Source: Oscillospiraceae bacterium (GTDB taxonomy: Bacteria > Bacillota > Clostridia > Oscillospirales > Oscillospiraceae). Taken from it: a stretch of 64,000 nt of DNA. Location: NCBI GenBank assembly GCA_017540645.1, contig JAFYAQ010000020.1, positions 42,916 to 106,915 of the forward strand, given 5' to 3'. This document shows, piece after piece, positions 42,347-50,842 of the stretch (its first letter is position 1; each line of letters begins with the position of its first letter). Position numbers and translations under genes: made by a program. The notes under the pieces were generated by a model. That model was given only the letters and a program-made list of their open reading frames with translations, was not told the origin of the DNA and ran no database searches.

Positions 42347-43148
42347 GAAGACCGGCTCGGGAGCAAAGGTCTACAACATCGGCAATAAGAAGAGCAACGG
42401 GCGCAATGCCGGGAAAAACTATATCAAATCCCATGCCGCCGACAACGCCTTCGGCCGTGGCGCGCGGCGGCGCTCCTCCGGCAGGAGTTCCGCGGCGGAG
42501 GAACCGGAGGAGGTCCAGACCGCGCCCCGGGAGGACCCCTATTGGGAGAACATGCGCAGCTACTATGAGACGGTCTACACCGACGCCCTGCGCCAGAGCG
42601 AGGAGAACGCGGAGCAGGCCTCGGCCGCGGCCCGTCTGGAGGCGGAGCAGCGCCGCGCCGCCATCGCCGGGGAGTACGACGCCCTGGACCGGCAGCTCTA
42701 CCGGGACTACATGGAGCAAAGGCGGACTCTGCCCCAGGAGCTGGCCGCCCAGGGCTACACCGGGGGCGTCAGCGAATCGGCCCGCCTCCGCCTGCACAAC
42801 AGCTACGAGGAGGCCATGGCGGAAAATCGCCGGGAGCGCTTCCGGCAAAGCACCCAGGCGGAATACCAGCGCGCCCAGGCGGAGGCGGCAGCCCGGGCGG
42901 AGGCGGAACGGAGCAATGCCCAGGCCCGCCGGGACTGGCAGCAGAGTCTGGCTGAGCTTGACAGGGAACGCCATGGCGAGACCCGTTCCGATGATCTGCT
43001 CCGGGCTCAGACCTTGGCCGAGGCCGGAGACTTTTCCGGCTACCGGGCTCTGGGCTGGTCGGAGGGGGAGCTGGCCTATATGAGCGCCGTCTGGGAGGCC
43101 GGTCACCCGAGGGCGGCTCCTGTGGCGTCCTACGGGCACTATGCGTAA
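42312..43148 (+). CDS. Internal/scaffold-like coiled-coil virion protein
   Basis: A 278-residue protein rich in Ala, Arg, Glu and Gln. After a flexible N-terminus (about residues 1-60) it becomes almost entirely helical (ENMRSYYETVYTDALRQSEE, then RLEAEQRRAAIAGEYDAL), with LPQELAAQGYTGGVSESARL a characteristic block. Blocks like this recur in ejection or internal virion proteins of Gram-positive phages. It has a GGAGG and ends just before the hutD terminator. A second scaffold is an alternative. Confidence 0.6.
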   Translation: MVMTAIAEPLAKKTGSGAKVYNIGNKKSNGRNAGKNYIKSHAADNAFGRGARRRSSGRSSAAEEPEEVQTAPREDPYWENMRSYYETVYTDALRQSEENAEQASAAARLEAEQRRAAIAGEYDALDRQLYRDYMEQRRTLPQELAAQGYTGGVSESARLRLHNSYEEAMAENRRERFRQSTQAEYQRAQAEAAARAEAERSNAQARRDWQQSLAELDRERHGETRSDDLLRAQTLAEAGDFSGYRALGWSEGELAYMSAVWEAGHPRAAPVASYGHYA

Positions 43149-43150
43149 AT

Positions 43151-43192
43151 AAAAAAACCCGAAGGGCCGGGATGCCTCCCGCCCCTTCGGGC
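43151..43192 (-). terminator. Terminator of the hutD transcript
   Basis: A stem pairing CCCGAAGGG with CCCTTCGGG plus an inner stem, followed on the minus strand by seven Ts. It also separates the cassette from the host operon. Confidence 0.85.
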
Positions 43193-43211
43193 CATGGCCT
43201 GCGATGGGTTC

Positions 43212-43799
43212 TCACTGGCGGACGCGGCGCATCTGGACGGCCAGGATCAATGTGCCTCCGGCGCCGTCCAGCCACAGGCACTCGCCGCTTATCTCCCGGA
43301 CCAGGATGGATTCCCCGGCGGAGAGCCGGTATTCCTCCCCGCCGACCCGGACGACGGCGCTGCCGGCGGCACAGTAGAGCAGCGCACATTCCGTCTCTCT
43401 GTCCGGCCGGAAGCCGGTTTCTCCCTCGATGCGGAGGGCGGTCATGCTGCCATCCGCCGCGCCCTTGCGGAGCATAAGGTTGAAATCCGTGCAGCGGCCC
43501 CAGGAGTGGGTCCGGTCGCCGCCGTCAAAGCAGTGGATATCCCCGGGCCGCAGCGTCAGCGCCGGCCCGCCGTTGTGAGAGAGGGTCATGTCCCCCCGGA
43601 GGGTGGAGATGAACCGGCGGTAATCGGGCAGGGCGGTGAAATCGGATTCCTCCAGCTCCACCTTGGCGCTGCTGATCCGCCAGAGGAAGTCCCTGTCGGC
43701 ATAAAGCGCGCCGGCGGGCTCTATGGCAAGCTGGGTCGTGGTCCCGCCCGACCAGGCCGTGGTGACATAGTCGGCGGGGGTCAGCAGAGTCAGGATCAT
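43212..43799 (-). CDS. hutD: HutD family protein
   Basis: A 195-residue protein of the HutD/Ves cupin family. Marks: WSGGTTTQLAIEPAGALY near residues 18-35, FLWRISSAKVE (about 41-51), RPGDIHCFDGGDRTHSWG (about 87-104) and RIEGETGF. ATG 43799 is chosen because AAGGAGG precedes it. HutD is associated with histidine degradation and may limit histidine/urocanate metabolism. Here its neighbours are one-carbon folate genes, not hutH/hutU, so the histidine link is indirect. Confidence 0.85.
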   Translation of the reverse strand: MILTLLTPADYVTTAWSGGTTTQLAIEPAGALYADRDFLWRISSAKVELEESDFTALPDYRRFISTLRGDMTLSHNGGPALTLRPGDIHCFDGGDRTHSWGRCTDFNLMLRKGAADGSMTALRIEGETGFRPDRETECALLYCAAGSAVVRVGGEEYRLSAGESILVREISGECLWLDGAGGTLILAVQMRRVRQ

Positions 43800-43877
43800 G
43801 GAACGCGCCTCCTTTGTGTATACAGATGTCGGCATATCCCGCAGGACGCGGGATATGCCGACGTTTTTTCCCTCGGG

Positions 43878-44516
43878 TCAGTTGCCCTCGATCAGCGCCG
43901 TGACCCTGGCAAGACCGGCGTCCGCCCGGGGCAGGGCACGCTGGAGCAAATCCTCTCCCCGCCGGCGGTATTCCCGGGCAAAGTCCCGGTCCTTCAGAGA
44001 GCCGATGTTGATCAGCACATTGAGCCAGGCGCCCCGGAGACCCGCGGAAAGGCTCAGAAACGCCACGCCCAGATCACTGGCGGAGCTGTCGTTGAAGCCG
44101 TGCTCCAGCAGGGAGGAGGCGAGGTCGATGCCCTCGGCGCACAGCTCCATCATCTCCATGGGCGTTTTGGTGCAGCCCTTCAGACCCTCCTGGATGGCGG
44201 CGCTGCGGGCCGCTTTTTCCTCGTCCGTATTCTTCGGCAGGGAAAAGGCGGCGCTGACGGCGTTGAAGGCCTGGGTGTCCCGGTCCATCACCGCGAGAAG
44301 CCGCTCCTTGAGAGCCTGCCCCTCCGCCTCCGCCTGGGCGGCGTATTCCGCGAATTGGGCGTACTTTTTCCGCCCCTGGGTCAGGTTGGCGACCATGGCG
44401 GTCAATGCCGCGCCGATGGAGCCCTCCAGCGCGGCCACAGAGCCGCCGCCGGGGGCCGGTGCGTCGGAGGCGACCAGATCCACAAACTCGGAGGTTTTCA
44501 GTTCAGCTAACAACAT
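43878..44516 (-). CDS. Formimidotetrahydrofolate cyclodeaminase family protein
   Basis: A 212-residue helical protein of the FTCD_C (cyclodeaminase) family. Key block: FVDLVASDAPAPGGGSVAAL at about residues 11-30 with the conserved P-A-P-G-G-G-S signature, then an AVMDRDTQAFNAV block and a C-terminal DLGVAFLSLSAGLRGAWLNV helix. It converts formimino-tetrahydrofolate to methenyl-tetrahydrofolate plus ammonia. It starts 18 bases after the ftcD stop, and the two enzymes catalyse consecutive steps. Confidence 0.9.
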   Translation of the reverse strand: MLLAELKTSEFVDLVASDAPAPGGGSVAALEGSIGAALTAMVANLTQGRKKYAQFAEYAAQAEAEGQALKERLLAVMDRDTQAFNAVSAAFSLPKNTDEEKAARSAAIQEGLKGCTKTPMEMMELCAEGIDLASSLLEHGFNDSSASDLGVAFLSLSAGLRGAWLNVLINIGSLKDRDFAREYRRRGEDLLQRALPRADAGLARVTALIEGN

Positions 44517-44534
44517 GGGGAACCTCCTGTCCGA

Positions 44535-45449
44535 TCACTCCATCAGGTCGATGATGTGGTATTCCATCATCTGGTTCTTGCAGTCGAAGTTCTCCAGCTT
44601 GAGATAGAACTCCGCGCAGTCGATCAGGGCCTTTGCCGGAGCCAGACCCACCAGCTCGCTGCCGATCACCTGGGTGCCGTAGCGCTCGGCCAGGGTCTTG
44701 ATCATCTCGTAGACCACGAAGATGGAGGTGTCCTCATAGTTCACCAGGTTCATGGACACCTGGGCGATGCCCCGGTCCTCCAGCATGAAGCCCATGGCCT
44801 TGCAGCTGCGGAAGCCGCCGGAGGAGGCCCGGATGACCTTGGCGATGTTTTTGGCGATCTGCACGTCGGAGGTGGCCAGGTTCACGTTGAAGGCCACCAG
44901 CGGGGGACGGGCGCCGATGGCGGTGATGCCGGCGGTGGGATGGATCTTCCGCTCGCCGAAGTCCGGGGCCCATTCGGGCTGGAGCAGCTTTTCGGGCATG
45001 CCCTCAAACTGACCCTTGCGGCAGGCGGCCAGATTCCGGCGCTCCGGTCTGGTGGCCGAATCCTCGTACAGGAAGGACGGGATCTTCAGCTCGTCCCAGA
45101 TCCGCTGGCCCAGGCGCTTGCTGATGGCGACGCACTCCTCCACCGTGACATCCATGGTGGGGACGAAGGGGATCACGTCCGTGGCGCCCATCCGGGAGTG
45201 CTCGCCCACATGCTTGTTCATATCGATGAGCTCCGCGGCTTTTTTGGTCAGCTGGAAGGCGGCTTCCTCCACCGCCTCCGGAGAGCCAAGGAGTGTAAAG
45301 ACGCTGCGGTTGTGGTTTCCGTCGGTCTGGGCGTCAAAGAGAACACAGCCGGGCACGCTCTTGGCGACTTCCACCAGGGCGTTGTAGCCGGCCTCGTTTT
45401 TTTCTTTGCTCAGGCTGAAATTCGGGATACATTCGACGAGTTTTGCCAT
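44535..45449 (-). CDS. ftcD: Glutamate formimidoyltransferase
   Basis: A 304-residue enzyme moving the formimino group from formiminoglutamate to tetrahydrofolate, the last step of histidine and purine breakdown before cyclodeaminase. Marks: MAKLVECIPNFSLSK opening, the FTLLGSPEAVEEAAFQL segment, MGATDVIPFVPTMDVT (about 107-122), HPTAGITAIGARPPLVAFNV split by the usual loops, and a late ERYGTQVIGSELVGL. The folate-binding His region looks intact. A GGAGG precedes the ATG. The gene for the bifunctional vertebrate enzyme is split here into two genes. Confidence 0.95.
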   Translation of the reverse strand: MAKLVECIPNFSLSKEKNEAGYNALVEVAKSVPGCVLFDAQTDGNHNRSVFTLLGSPEAVEEAAFQLTKKAAELIDMNKHVGEHSRMGATDVIPFVPTMDVTVEECVAISKRLGQRIWDELKIPSFLYEDSATRPERRNLAACRKGQFEGMPEKLLQPEWAPDFGERKIHPTAGITAIGARPPLVAFNVNLATSDVQIAKNIAKVIRASSGGFRSCKAMGFMLEDRGIAQVSMNLVNYEDTSIFVVYEMIKTLAERYGTQVIGSELVGLAPAKALIDCAEFYLKLENFDCKNQMMEYHIIDLME

Positions 45450-45544
45450 GGCGGCACAATCCTCCTTTTTTGCTTTCGGTGGTCCGGCGGTCTGCCCGCT
45501 TTAAGAGGAGAGGGGGCGGGGGAGGACCGCGGCGTTGGTATATA

Positions 45545-46789
45545 TCAGCCGGTGAAGCCCTTGACGAAGAGCTTGATGAAGATGATGGTCTGGGGCTGAT
45601 AGATGATATCCACCAGGAACGCACCGACGATGGGGACGATCATGAAGGCTTTGCGGCTCATGCCGTATTTGTCCTTGACGGCGGTCATGTTGACGATGGC
45701 GGAGGGCGTAGCGCCCAGGCCGTGGCCGAGAAGGCCGGCGCACATGACGGCGGCGTCATAGTTCTTGCCCAGGATGCGGAAGACGACAAAGTAGCAAAGC
45801 AGGATCAGCACGACCACCTGGGCCACCACGATCAGCAGCACGGGCCCGATCAGGTCCAGCAGCTGGTAGAGGTTCAGGCTCATCAGGGCAATGGCCAGAT
45901 ACAGGTTCAGCATTACGTCGCCGATGCCGTCCACCAGCGGGAAGCTGAAGTTGTACCAGTGGAACTTCTCGTTCAGATTGCGCAGGATCATGGCGATGAA
46001 CATGGCGCCCACATAAGAGGGGAAGCCCATGTTGATCAGCTTGCCGATCCAGCCGGAGACCTGGGAACCGATGGCCATGCAGGCAAGGATCGCCACCACG
46101 TTTTTGATGACATCCAGGGAGCTGAGCTTCTCGCCGGGGGCGGCGTTGACTTCCTCCACGGAGGTGTCCAGATTTTCGCTCTCGTCCGGGGTGAGGTGGT
46201 TCTTCTCGATCAGGAGACGGGCCACGGGACCGCCCACCAGAACGCCGAAGATCAGGCCGAAGGTGGCCGCGGCGGCGCCGACGGTCACGCCGGCGGGATA
46301 GCCCATTTCCGTAAAGGTGGTGCCGTAAGTGCCGGCCGCGCCGTGTCCGCCGATCATGGAGATGGCGCCGGCCAGCAGCGCATAGGGGTACTCAAGACCG
46401 GTGACGGCGGCCAGGCCCACGCTGATGAAGTTCTGGATGATGGACACCACGCAGGCCACCAGCCAGTAGATCACCAGCAGGATGCCGCCCTTTTTGAGCA
46501 GCTGCACCGAGGCGCCCAGGCCGACGGTGGTAAAGAAGGCCAGCATGAAGGGATTCTGCAGGCCGGTGTTGAAGTTAAAGGCAAAAGCGCCGGTCTGATG
46601 GCCGGCGAAGGTGATGAACATGAACAAAAATCCGCCGATAACCGGAGCGGGGATGCAGTACTTGGTCAGGAACGGGACCTTTTTCTTGATCCAGAAGCCG
46701 ATGAGCAGGAGAACAGCGGCCAGGGCCGTAGTCATGATTAGGTCGCAATTGATGTTCAGGGTTTTTTCAATGGTTTCCAAAGTCAACAT
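45545..46789 (-). CDS. gltS: Sodium/glutamate symporter GltS
   Basis: A 414-residue membrane transporter with about twelve hydrophobic segments. GltS marks: the early IGFWIKKKVPFLTKYCIPAP, VIGGFLFMFITFAG segment, GGHGAAGTYG (about 140-149) and the mirrored GLGATPSAIVNM (about 355-366), the two halves of the inverted repeat. It takes up glutamate with sodium, the end product of the ftcD reaction or an imported precursor. A GGAGGGAA lies upstream. It is the promoter-proximal gene of the glutamate/formimino set. Confidence 0.95.
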   Translation of the reverse strand: MLTLETIEKTLNINCDLIMTTALAAVLLLIGFWIKKKVPFLTKYCIPAPVIGGFLFMFITFAGHQTGAFAFNFNTGLQNPFMLAFFTTVGLGASVQLLKKGGILLVIYWLVACVVSIIQNFISVGLAAVTGLEYPYALLAGAISMIGGHGAAGTYGTTFTEMGYPAGVTVGAAAATFGLIFGVLVGGPVARLLIEKNHLTPDESENLDTSVEEVNAAPGEKLSSLDVIKNVVAILACMAIGSQVSGWIGKLINMGFPSYVGAMFIAMILRNLNEKFHWYNFSFPLVDGIGDVMLNLYLAIALMSLNLYQLLDLIGPVLLIVVAQVVVLILLCYFVVFRILGKNYDAAVMCAGLLGHGLGATPSAIVNMTAVKDKYGMSRKAFMIVPIVGAFLVDIIYQPQTIIFIKLFVKGFTG

Positions 46790-46970
46790 GATGTTTCCCT
46801 CCCTGTGTATTCTTTCCTTTTGCTTTTTAACAGATGCCGGCCTGCCCCCTCTCCTGTCAGACCGTATCCCTGTTATTGTACATATTATAATAGAAAGCTC
46901 TCTTCCGTCAAGCTCTATCTTGTGAAAACGGCACAGAAGACGAAGAAGACGAAACGCGCGAAAAAAATAC

Positions 46971-46999
46971 TTTTCATGCGCTGCTTTCCGTGCTATAAT
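46971..46999 (+). promoter_or_regulatory. Promoter of typA
   Basis: TTTTCA (46971-46976), 17 bases and a perfect TATAAT (46994-46999), about 40 bases before the start. Confidence 0.6.
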
Positions 47000-47038
47000 A
47001 CCTTTTTAGTTTGAAAAAAGTGGAGATGGAAACAACCT

Positions 47039-48865
47039 ATGGAAATTCGGAACGTAGCGATCATCGCCCATGTTGACCACGGCAAGACCACGCTGGTGGA
47101 CGAGATGCTCAAGCAGTCCGGCGTATACCGGGAAAACCAGGAGGTGGTGGACCGGGTCATGGACTCCGGCGACCTGGAGCGGGAACGGGGCATCACGATC
47201 CTGGCCAAGAACACCGCCGTCAATTACAAGGGCGTGAAGATCAATATCGTGGACACTCCGGGCCACGCCGACTTCGGCGGCGAGGTGGAGCGGGTGCTGA
47301 AGATGGTCAACGGCGTCATTCTGCTGGTGGACGCCGCCGAGGGCCCCATGCCCCAGACCCGCTTCGTGCTGGGCCGCGCCCTGGAGCTGGGCCACCGGGT
47401 GATCGTGGTGGTCAACAAGATCGACCGGCCCGACCAGCGGGTCCACGAGGTGGTGGACGAGGTGCTGGAGCTGCTGATCGACCTGAACGCCACGGACGAG
47501 CAGCTGGATTCCCCCATGCTCTTCTGCTCCGGCCGCAACGGCACGGCCTCCTATTCCCCGGACAAGGCCGGGGTGGACCTGCAGCCCCTGTTTGACACCA
47601 TTCTGGAGTATATCCCCGCCCCCGAGCAGGACACCGCCGCCCCCTTCCAGATGCTGGTTTCCTCTCTGGACTATAACGAGTTCGTGGGCCGTATCGCCAT
47701 CGGACGTATCGAGCGGGGCATCGTGCGGCAGAACATGGACATCTGCCTGTGCAACTACCACGCTCCGGACGCGCCGGTGCGCCGGGCCCGGGCCGTGTCC
47801 CTCTATGAGTACGACGGCCTGGCCAAGGTCCCCGTCACCGAGGCCGCGGCCGGCAACATCGTGGCCATGAGCGGCATCGGCGAGGTGTCCATCGGCGACA
47901 CCATCTGCGCCGTGGGCAGCGTGGAGCCCCTGCCTTTTGTGAAGATCTCACCTCCCACCATGGAGATGACCTTCTCCGTCAACGACTCCCCCTTCGCCGG
48001 ACGGGAGGGCAAGTTCGTCACCAGCCGCCAGATCCGGGACCGGCTGTACCGGGAGACCATGAAGGACGTGTCCCTGCGGGTCACGGACGTGGAGAACAGC
48101 ACCGACAGCTTCAACGTGGCGGGCCGGGGCGAGATGAGCCTGTCCATCCTGATCGAGACCATGCGCCGGGAAGGCTATGAGTTCCAGGTGTCGCCCCCCC
48201 GGGTGCTGATGAACCGGGACGAGAACGGAACGCTCCAGGAGCCCATGGAGGAGATGGTGGCGGACGTGCCCCAGGAGTACGTGGGCGCCGTCATTGAAAA
48301 GATGGGCACCCGCAAGGGTGAACTGCTGGAGATGAACCCTGTGGGCAGCCGCATGCGTCTCAAATTCAGCGTCCCCAGCCGGGGCCTGTTCGGCTATCGG
48401 AACGAGTTTCTCACCGACACCCACGGGGAGGGCATCATGGCCTCCGTCCTCTCGGGCTACGCCCCCTTCAAGGGGGAGATCGCCCGGCGGACCACCGGCT
48501 CCCTGATCGCCTGGGAGCAGGGCGAGGCCGTGGCCTACGGTATCTGGAACGCCCAGGAGCGGGGCGCCATGTTCATCACCCCCGGCACCAAGGTCTACGG
48601 CGGCATGATCGTGGGCGCCTCCCCCAAGCAGGAGGACATCCCCGTGAACGTGTGCCGCACCAAGCACCTGACCAACACCCGGGCCTCCGGCAGCGACGAG
48701 GCCCTGCGCCTGGTGCCGCCCCGGCAGCTGAGTCTGGAGCAGTGCCTGGAATTCCTGGCGGACGACGAGCTGCTGGAGGTCACGCCCCAGAACCTTCGCC
48801 TGCGCAAGCGCATCCTGGACCACAGCCTACGGATGAAGAATCTCAAGGGCGGGAAAAAGGACTGA
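47039..48865 (+). CDS. typA: Ribosome-binding GTPase TypA/BipA
   Basis: A 608-residue translational GTPase. G1 AHVDHGKTTLVDEML (about residues 10-24), switch block RERGITILAKN (about 47-57), G3 VDTPGHADFGGEVERV (about 73-88), G4 NKID (about 128-131), then beta-barrel and EF-G-like domains ending in TypA-specific C-terminal residues with GVRFSVPSRGLFGYRNEFL-like text. It aids ribosome assembly and stress or cold adaptation. A terminator follows at 48879-48910. Confidence 0.97.
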   Translation: MEIRNVAIIAHVDHGKTTLVDEMLKQSGVYRENQEVVDRVMDSGDLERERGITILAKNTAVNYKGVKINIVDTPGHADFGGEVERVLKMVNGVILLVDAAEGPMPQTRFVLGRALELGHRVIVVVNKIDRPDQRVHEVVDEVLELLIDLNATDEQLDSPMLFCSGRNGTASYSPDKAGVDLQPLFDTILEYIPAPEQDTAAPFQMLVSSLDYNEFVGRIAIGRIERGIVRQNMDICLCNYHAPDAPVRRARAVSLYEYDGLAKVPVTEAAAGNIVAMSGIGEVSIGDTICAVGSVEPLPFVKISPPTMEMTFSVNDSPFAGREGKFVTSRQIRDRLYRETMKDVSLRVTDVENSTDSFNVAGRGEMSLSILIETMRREGYEFQVSPPRVLMNRDENGTLQEPMEEMVADVPQEYVGAVIEKMGTRKGELLEMNPVGSRMRLKFSVPSRGLFGYRNEFLTDTHGEGIMASVLSGYAPFKGEIARRTTGSLIAWEQGEAVAYGIWNAQERGAMFITPGTKVYGGMIVGASPKQEDIPVNVCRTKHLTNTRASGSDEALRLVPPRQLSLEQCLEFLADDELLEVTPQNLRLRKRILDHSLRMKNLKGGKKD

Positions 48866-48878
48866 GACCGGAAAACAC

Positions 48879-48910
48879 AAAGAGCCTGCCGTGAAAGCGG
48901 CAGGCTCTTT
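48879..48910 (+). terminator. typA terminator
   Basis: A 13-bp perfect stem (48879-48891 and 48898-48910) with TGAAAG loop, ending in CTTTCTT. Confidence 0.85.
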
Positions 48911-49050
48911 CTTGCGTCCCGAGCCGGAGACGCCCCCGGGGACAGGGCTAAATTCTGCAAAATCCCCTTGTTTTTCCCCATATGCCATGATAAAATAAAA
49001 GGTAAGGGTAAAAATCCCCATTTTTTCGGCAGAATATGAAGGAGGAGAGT

Positions 49051-49743
49051 ATGACCTACACAAAGAAGATCGAGATGCAGTGTCCTGTGGCCCAGGGCGT
49101 GCATCACGGCGCCGCTCCCATCCCCGAGGAGGGCCAGTGGATCTCCGCCAAAGAGATCAAGGACATCAAGGGCTACACCCACGGCATCGGCTGGTGCGCA
49201 CCCCAGCAGGGCGGCTGCAAGCTCAGCCTGAACGTCAAGGACGGCGTGATCCAGGAGGCCCTGGTGGAGACCATCGGCTGCTCCGGCATGACCCACTCCG
49301 CCGCCATGGCCGCGGAGATCCTGCCCGGTCTGACCATTCTGGAAGCGCTGAACACCGACCTGGTGTGCGACGCCATCAACACTGCCATGCGTGAGCTGTT
49401 CCTGCAGATCGTCTACGGCCGCACCCAGAGCGCCTTCTCCGACGACGGCCTGTCCATCGGCGCCGGCTTTGAGGATCTGGGCAAGGGCGACCGCTCCATG
49501 GTAGGCACTATGTACGGCACCCTGAAGAAGGGCCCCCGGTATCTGGAGATGACCGAGGGTTACGTCACCAAGATCGCCCTGGATGAGAATGACGAGATCA
49601 TCGGCTATCAGTACATCAACTTCGGCAAGATGATGGACTTTATCAAGGACGGCGTGGAGCCCGCCGAGGCGATCAAGAAGGCTTCCGGCCAGTATGGCCG
49701 TGTGGCCGACGCCGCCAAGCTCATCGACCCGCGCAGAGAGTAA
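49051..49743 (+). CDS. NifU-like iron-sulfur cluster assembly scaffold protein
   Basis: A 230-residue protein of the NifU/IscU-like group that occurs in clostridia with a GGGtGRT partner. Conserved cysteines: C-P-V-A near residue 9-12, WCAPQQGGCKL (about 49-59) and TIGCSGM (about 76-82), which could hold an Fe-S cluster. ATG 49051 is chosen because the GGAGGAG is at 49039-49045. It starts 14 bases upstream of its partner. Precise acceptors of the cluster are unknown. Confidence 0.8.
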   Translation: MTYTKKIEMQCPVAQGVHHGAAPIPEEGQWISAKEIKDIKGYTHGIGWCAPQQGGCKLSLNVKDGVIQEALVETIGCSGMTHSAAMAAEILPGLTILEALNTDLVCDAINTAMRELFLQIVYGRTQSAFSDDGLSIGAGFEDLGKGDRSMVGTMYGTLKKGPRYLEMTEGYVTKIALDENDEIIGYQYINFGKMMDFIKDGVEPAEAIKKASGQYGRVADAAKLIDPRRE

Positions 49744-49756
49744 GGAGGAGAAGAGA

Positions 49757-50767
49757 ATGGAACTGTTTGAATCCTATGAGGCCAGAATCGGCCAGATCCT
49801 TCCTGTGCTGAACAAGTACGGCATGTCCTCCCTGGAGGAGGCCAAGGCGGTCTGCGATGCCGCGGGGATCGACGCCTACCACATCGTGGAAGGCATCCAG
49901 CCCATCTGCTTTGAGAACGCCAAGTGGGCCTACACCGTGGGCGCCGCCATTGCCATCAAGAAGAACTGCCGCAACGCCGCGGACGCCGCCGCCGCCATCG
50001 GCGAGGGCCTCCAGGCCTTCTGCATCCCCGGCTCCGTAGCCGACCACCGGAAGGTGGGCCTGGGTCACGGCAACCTGGGCAAGATGCTCCTCTCCGAGGA
50101 GACCGAGTGCTTCGCCTTCCTGGCCGGCCACGAGTCCTTCGCCGCCGCCGAGGGCGCCATCGGCATCGCCAACAACGCCAACAAGGTCCGTCAGAAGCCC
50201 CTGCGGGTCATCCTCAACGGCCTGGGCAAGGACGCGGCCAAGATCATCTCCCGCATCAACGGCTTCACCTTCGTGGAGACCCAGATGGACTACAAGTCCG
50301 GCGAAGTGAAGGAGATCAGCCGTCACGCCTACTCCAACGGCCCCCGGGCCAAGGTGAACTGCTACGGTGCCAACGACGTCACCGAGGGCGTGGCCATCAT
50401 GTGGAAGGAAAACGTGGACGTGTCCATCACCGGCAACTCCACCAACCCCACCCGCTTCCAGCACCCGGTGGCCGGCACCTATAAGAAGGAGCGCATCGAG
50501 GCCGGCAGGAAGTACTTCTCCGTGGCCTCCGGCGGCGGCACGGGCCGCACCCTGCACCCGGACAACATGGCCGCCGGTCCCGCCAGCTACGGCATGACCG
50601 ACACCATGGGCCGCATGCACTCCGACGCCCAGTTCGCCGGCTCTTCCTCCGTCCCCGCCCACGTGGAGATGATGGGCCTGATCGGCATGGGCAACAACCC
50701 CATGGTAGGCGCCACCGTTTCCGTGGCCGTGGCCGTGGAGCAGGCCGCCAAGGCAGGCAAATTCTGA
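49757..50767 (+). CDS. GGGtGRT family protein
   Basis: A 336-residue protein named after its own motif: SGGGTGRTLHPDNM lies at about residues 258-271. Other conserved stretches are AFCIPGSVADHRKVGLGHGN (about 87-106) and FLAGHESFAAAEG (about 121-133). Proteins of this family are always next to the NifU-like gene, suggesting a complex or a substrate-scaffold relation. The biochemical role is not known. A GGAGGAG precedes the ATG; the gap to the upstream stop is 13 bases. Confidence 0.85.
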   Translation: MELFESYEARIGQILPVLNKYGMSSLEEAKAVCDAAGIDAYHIVEGIQPICFENAKWAYTVGAAIAIKKNCRNAADAAAAIGEGLQAFCIPGSVADHRKVGLGHGNLGKMLLSEETECFAFLAGHESFAAAEGAIGIANNANKVRQKPLRVILNGLGKDAAKIISRINGFTFVETQMDYKSGEVKEISRHAYSNGPRAKVNCYGANDVTEGVAIMWKENVDVSITGNSTNPTRFQHPVAGTYKKERIEAGRKYFSVASGGGTGRTLHPDNMAAGPASYGMTDTMGRMHSDAQFAGSSSVPAHVEMMGLIGMGNNPMVGATVSVAVAVEQAAKAGKF

Positions 50768-50792
50768 TTTTGTAAATCGTATAGAAACAGAC

Positions 50793-50838
50793 AAAACCGC
50801 CCATACTATGTGCGAAGGTACATAGGAAGGGCGGTTTT
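50793..50838 (+). terminator. Terminator overlapping the spoIIR ribosome binding site
   Basis: A 10-bp outer stem (50793-50802 and 50829-50838) plus an inner stem (50806-50811 with 50820-50825), ended by TTTTTG. The AGGAAGGG ribosome binding site of spoIIR lies in its 3' arm, four bases from the end. Confidence 0.75.
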
Positions 50839-50842
50839 TGTT

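Larger units (their letters stand above)
31286..43148 (+). mobile_element. Terminase-less virion and lysis cassette (phage- or GTA-like)
   Basis: A co-oriented block of about seventeen genes encoding a scaffold, capsid, head-tail adaptor, tail proteins, fibres, endolysin, holin and portal. Many neighbours overlap by ATGA or TGATG (for example 37388, 38413, 38640, 40068, 40322, 40525), so the operon is translationally coupled. No terminase, integrase, repressor, replication gene or attachment site repeats were found within the window. Base composition looks like the surrounding host core. Explanations include a domesticated particle, a gene-transfer-agent-like system or an old prophage that lost its early genes. 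The exact ends are inferred from gene content only. Confidence 0.6.

Noticed and set aside
31095..43192. att-site direct repeats bounding the virion cassette
   Set aside because: No shared stretch longer than a few bases was found by eye between the two ends.
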